Shown: one piece after another, positions 15,219-17,225 of the stretch
Position numbering within the stretch: the stretch's first letter is position 1
Layout of the letters: each line of letters starts with the position of its first letter
Origin: an uncultured Gammaproteobacteria bacterium
GTDB taxonomy: Bacteria > Pseudomonadota > Gammaproteobacteria > GCA-2729495
Assembly: GCA_947258805.1 (NCBI GenBank)
Contig: CAMYJV010000030.1
Coordinates: 1-17,225, forward strand
DNA length: 17,225 nt
Reading direction: 5' to 3'
Position numbers and translations under genes: made by a program
Notes under the pieces: generated by a model
Seen by the model: the letters and a program-made list of their open reading frames with translations, nothing else
Told to the model about the DNA's origin: nothing
The model's database searches: none

Positions 15219-16185
15219 ACTGGCGCATTGCACCCAGCTGACCCCGACGGGGCGGCTGCGGCATTTGCTGACTCTGACTGACCTGAGTCGCGACCTTATT
15301 GAAGAACTGCTGGAGCGGGCCGAGTCTTACCTCCGGCCGCCGGGCGAGCCACCTGCCCGTGACCCGGTACTGACCGGGCGTACCGTCGCCAACCTGTTCT
15401 TCGAACCCAGCACCCGCACCCGCGCGTCGTTCGAACTGGCCGCAAAACGACTCGGCGCCGACGTTCTGAACCTGGATGTCAACATGTCCTCACGCAAAAA
15501 GGGCGAGAGCATTTTGGATACGATCTATACGCTGCAGGCCATGCAGGTAGACGTGTTTGTCGTTCGCGACGCGTCGGCGGGAATCCCGGAACTGATCGCG
15601 GCATCGGTGGAACCGCACGTCAGCGTACTGAACGCCGGCGAGGCCGCCGTGTCCCACCCCACTCAGGGGTTGCTTGACCTGATGACCATTCACCAGCACA
15701 AGGGCCGCTTCAGTCGTCTGGCGGTGACCATCGTCGGCGATATCGCGCGCAGCCGAGTGGCTCGCTCGGCCGTGGATGGCCTGCGAATCATGGGCACGCG
15801 TGACATTCGACTCGTAGCCCCGGCCGGCATGATGCCGGACGCGGCGCACTATCCCGGCGCCACAATCACTTCTGACCTCGACAGCGCGCTGGCCGGTGCC
15901 GACGTCGTGATGGCCCTGCGCATTCAGCGCGAGCGTATGACCGAGAAGGCGAAGCTGATGACGACCCACGAATATCACGCCTGCTTCGGTCTCACGGCCG
16001 AGCGCCTGGCGCACGCTAAACCGGACGCCATCGTGATGCACCCCGGCCCGATGAATCGCGACGTGGAGATAGCGGGCGACGTGGCGGACGGGCCCCAGTC
16101 GGTCATCGTGCAGCAGGTTACCAACGGTCTCGCCATGCGCATGGCGATACTTGCCATGGTGATGGAATCGAGGCGCGACCGTTGA
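15208..16185 (+). CDS. pyrB: Aspartate carbamoyltransferase catalytic subunit PyrB
   Basis: PyrB makes N-carbamoyl-L-aspartate from carbamoyl phosphate and aspartate, the first committed step of pyrimidine synthesis. The 325-residue product shows the carbamoyl-phosphate motif FFEPSTRTRASFE at about residues 64-76, the flexible-loop segment NMSSRKKGESILDT near 92-105, and AVSHPTQGLLDLMTI with His150. TIVGDIARSRVARS and HPGPMNRDVEI near the C-terminus are the Pseudomonas/Bacillus-type version of the aspartate-binding loop. The ATG at 15208 overlaps the ruvX end by 11 bases; a start at 15160 would add 16 residues without homology. No pyrI follows. In P. aeruginosa a pyrC-like gene follows pyrB; here a pyrK-like gene does, overlapping the stop as TTGA. 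Confidence 0.96.
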   Translation: MASELAHCTQLTPTGRLRHLLTLTDLSRDLIEELLERAESYLRPPGEPPARDPVLTGRTVANLFFEPSTRTRASFELAAKRLGADVLNLDVNMSSRKKGESILDTIYTLQAMQVDVFVVRDASAGIPELIAASVEPHVSVLNAGEAAVSHPTQGLLDLMTIHQHKGRFSRLAVTIVGDIARSRVARSAVDGLRIMGTRDIRLVAPAGMMPDAAHYPGATITSDLDSALAGADVVMALRIQRERMTEKAKLMTTHEYHACFGLTAERLAHAKPDAIVMHPGPMNRDVEIAGDVADGPQSVIVQQVTNGLAMRMAILAMVMESRRDR

Positions 16186-17225
16186 CCCGCGAACACCGTG
16201 GCAGCATTTTCCTCGAAGACGGACAGGTACTCAGTCACCTGAGCTTTCCCGGCGATCAGCACGTGCTGCGAATCGCCGCGCCGCAATGCGCCGTGCGGGC
16301 CGCGCCGGGCCAGTTCGTGCACCTGCGCTGTGACGCAGATATTCCGATGCGCCGGCCGCTGTCGATTCAGCGTACGGATTCCCAGGCCGGCTGGCTGGAA
16401 GTGTTGTACAAACCCGTTGGTCCGGGCCTTGAGGCCCTGACCCGCGTGCGCGAAGGCAACCAGTTGAGCCTCCTCGGCCCTATCGGCCGCGGGTTTCAAA
16501 TCGATGCATCCCGACCCTGCTGCGTGCTGATCGGCGGCGGCGTCGGCATTCCGCCTTTATTGTTCCTCGCCGAACGCCTGGCTGATTCCTCTCAGTCACC
16601 TGTAGTTTTCTTCGGCTCGGAACTGCCCTTCCCGTTCGTTACGCGTGACAGCGAAATTGAACTCCCGGCCCCCGCCAGTGCCCGTCACAATCTCGCACTG
16701 CTGGAGGAATGGGGCGTGCCGGGGAGGCTCGCCAGTAACGGGGGCCTGCCGGGTTGCTACCCGGGATACGTGACGGAGCTGGCGCGCGAGTGGCTTAAGA
16801 GCCTGGACAACGATGCCCGAGATGCTTGCGCCGTCTATGGCTGTGGGCCTGAACCGATGCTCCGCGCCACGCAACAGTTGGCCAGCGACTTCGACCTGCC
16901 GTCGCAGCTTTGCCTGGAAGAGTACATGGCCTGCGCCGTCGGCGGCTGCGCCGGTTGCGCCGTCGAAATTCACACGGATGACGGCCAGGCGATGCGGCGA
17001 GGCCAGGGCCCTGCGGACCAGAACCTGATAGCGGTGGACGACCTCGAATTGAACCAGGGCAGCCGCACGCTGTTGAAGTCAGGCGATCCGGTTGAACTGA
17101 CCAGCACCGAGTTCAGCATTCTCGCCACCCTGTTGCAGAACCGCGGTGAAGTGGTCAGCAAACGCGACCTGTACGTCTCGGCGCTCGGCAGGGAGCCGGT
17201 GCCGCACGACCGCAGCGTGGACATG
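16182..17225 (+). CDS. PyrK-like electron-transfer protein continuing in frame into an OmpR-type DNA-binding domain (partial)
   Basis: The frame from the TTG at 16182 (TTGA overlap with the pyrB stop) is open for 348 codons to the window edge. Residues 1-260 resemble the electron-transfer subunit of dihydroorotate dehydrogenase. PGQFVHLRC and MRRPLSIQR form the FAD-binding barrel, CVLIGGGVGIPPLLFLAERL and AVYGCGPEPML the NAD-binding half, and the cluster motif has Cys251-x4-Cys256-x2-Cys259. In PyrK a fourth Cys follows about 12 or more residues later in an R-V-C-x-D-G-P-V-F type motif. Here the sequence instead reads MRRGQGPADQNL and, from about residue 284, a winged-helix domain like CpxR (VELTSTEFSILATLLQNRGE, VVSKRDLY, DRSVDM), cut by the window end. 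No receiver domain is present. This may be a true fusion or an assembly junction near 16990-17030. The PyrK-like call is good; the function of the whole is unknown. Confidence 0.7.
   Translation, partial: MTREHRGSIFLEDGQVLSHLSFPGDQHVLRIAAPQCAVRAAPGQFVHLRCDADIPMRRPLSIQRTDSQAGWLEVLYKPVGPGLEALTRVREGNQLSLLGPIGRGFQIDASRPCCVLIGGGVGIPPLLFLAERLADSSQSPVVFFGSELPFPFVTRDSEIELPAPASARHNLALLEEWGVPGRLASNGGLPGCYPGYVTELAREWLKSLDNDARDACAVYGCGPEPMLRATQQLASDFDLPSQLCLEEYMACAVGGCAGCAVEIHTDDGQAMRRGQGPADQNLIAVDDLELNQGSRTLLKSGDPVELTSTEFSILATLLQNRGEVVSKRDLYVSALGREPVPHDRSVDM

Overview
This window is chromosomal DNA from a high-GC gammaproteobacterium. The evidence is the gene content and order: ampD-ampE, rsmE, a Pil-Chp chemosensory operon, then gshB-tonB-yqgE-ruvX-pyrB. 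The stretch from the Pil-Chp operon to pyrB matches the layout known from Pseudomonas aeruginosa (pilGHIJ-chp next to gshB, tonB3, yqgE, yqgF, pyrB). The proteins differ enough, and pilK and chpB are missing, so I would not place it in Pseudomonas. I cannot name a genus. No rRNA, tRNA, CRISPR array, insertion sequence or phage gene is visible.

Layout. (1) Positions 1-1546, minus strand: ampD-ampE (cell-wall recycling and its membrane partner), then the start of a lipoprotein gene that runs off the left edge. (2) 1631-2371, plus strand: rsmE, a 16S rRNA methyltransferase, divergent from ampD and ending 6 bases from the convergent chpC. (3) 2378-11874, minus strand: a compact Pil-Chp operon transcribed pilG-pilH-pilI-pilJ-chpA-chpC. 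PilJ is the receptor, PilI and ChpC are CheW-type adaptors, ChpA is a 1824-residue multi-Hpt hybrid kinase, and PilG and PilH are single-domain response regulators. The family controls type IV pilus extension and retraction and surface sensing. (4) 12168-17225, plus strand: gshB (glutathione synthesis), tonB, yqgE, ruvX, pyrB, and a pyrK-like electron-transfer gene that runs off the right edge.

The most unusual point is at the right edge. The open frame after pyrB starts as a PyrK-type FAD/NAD/[2Fe-2S] subunit, but just after the third cluster cysteine it continues in frame into an OmpR/CpxR-type winged-helix DNA-binding domain. The expected fourth cluster cysteine is absent. This is either a real domain fusion or a chimeric junction in the assembly, and the sequence alone cannot decide which.

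Other points of interest: ruvX has no ATG, GTG or TTG where its start should be and probably begins at a CTG overlapping the yqgE stop. Three gene pairs use four-base NTGA stop/start overlaps with non-ATG starts. Three genes have -10-like boxes placed so close to the start that their mRNAs may be leaderless or nearly so. An (Ala-Glu)8 hexanucleotide microsatellite lies in a ChpA linker. No intergenic gap exceeds 300 bases; the largest (11875-12167) separates the divergent pilG and gshB.
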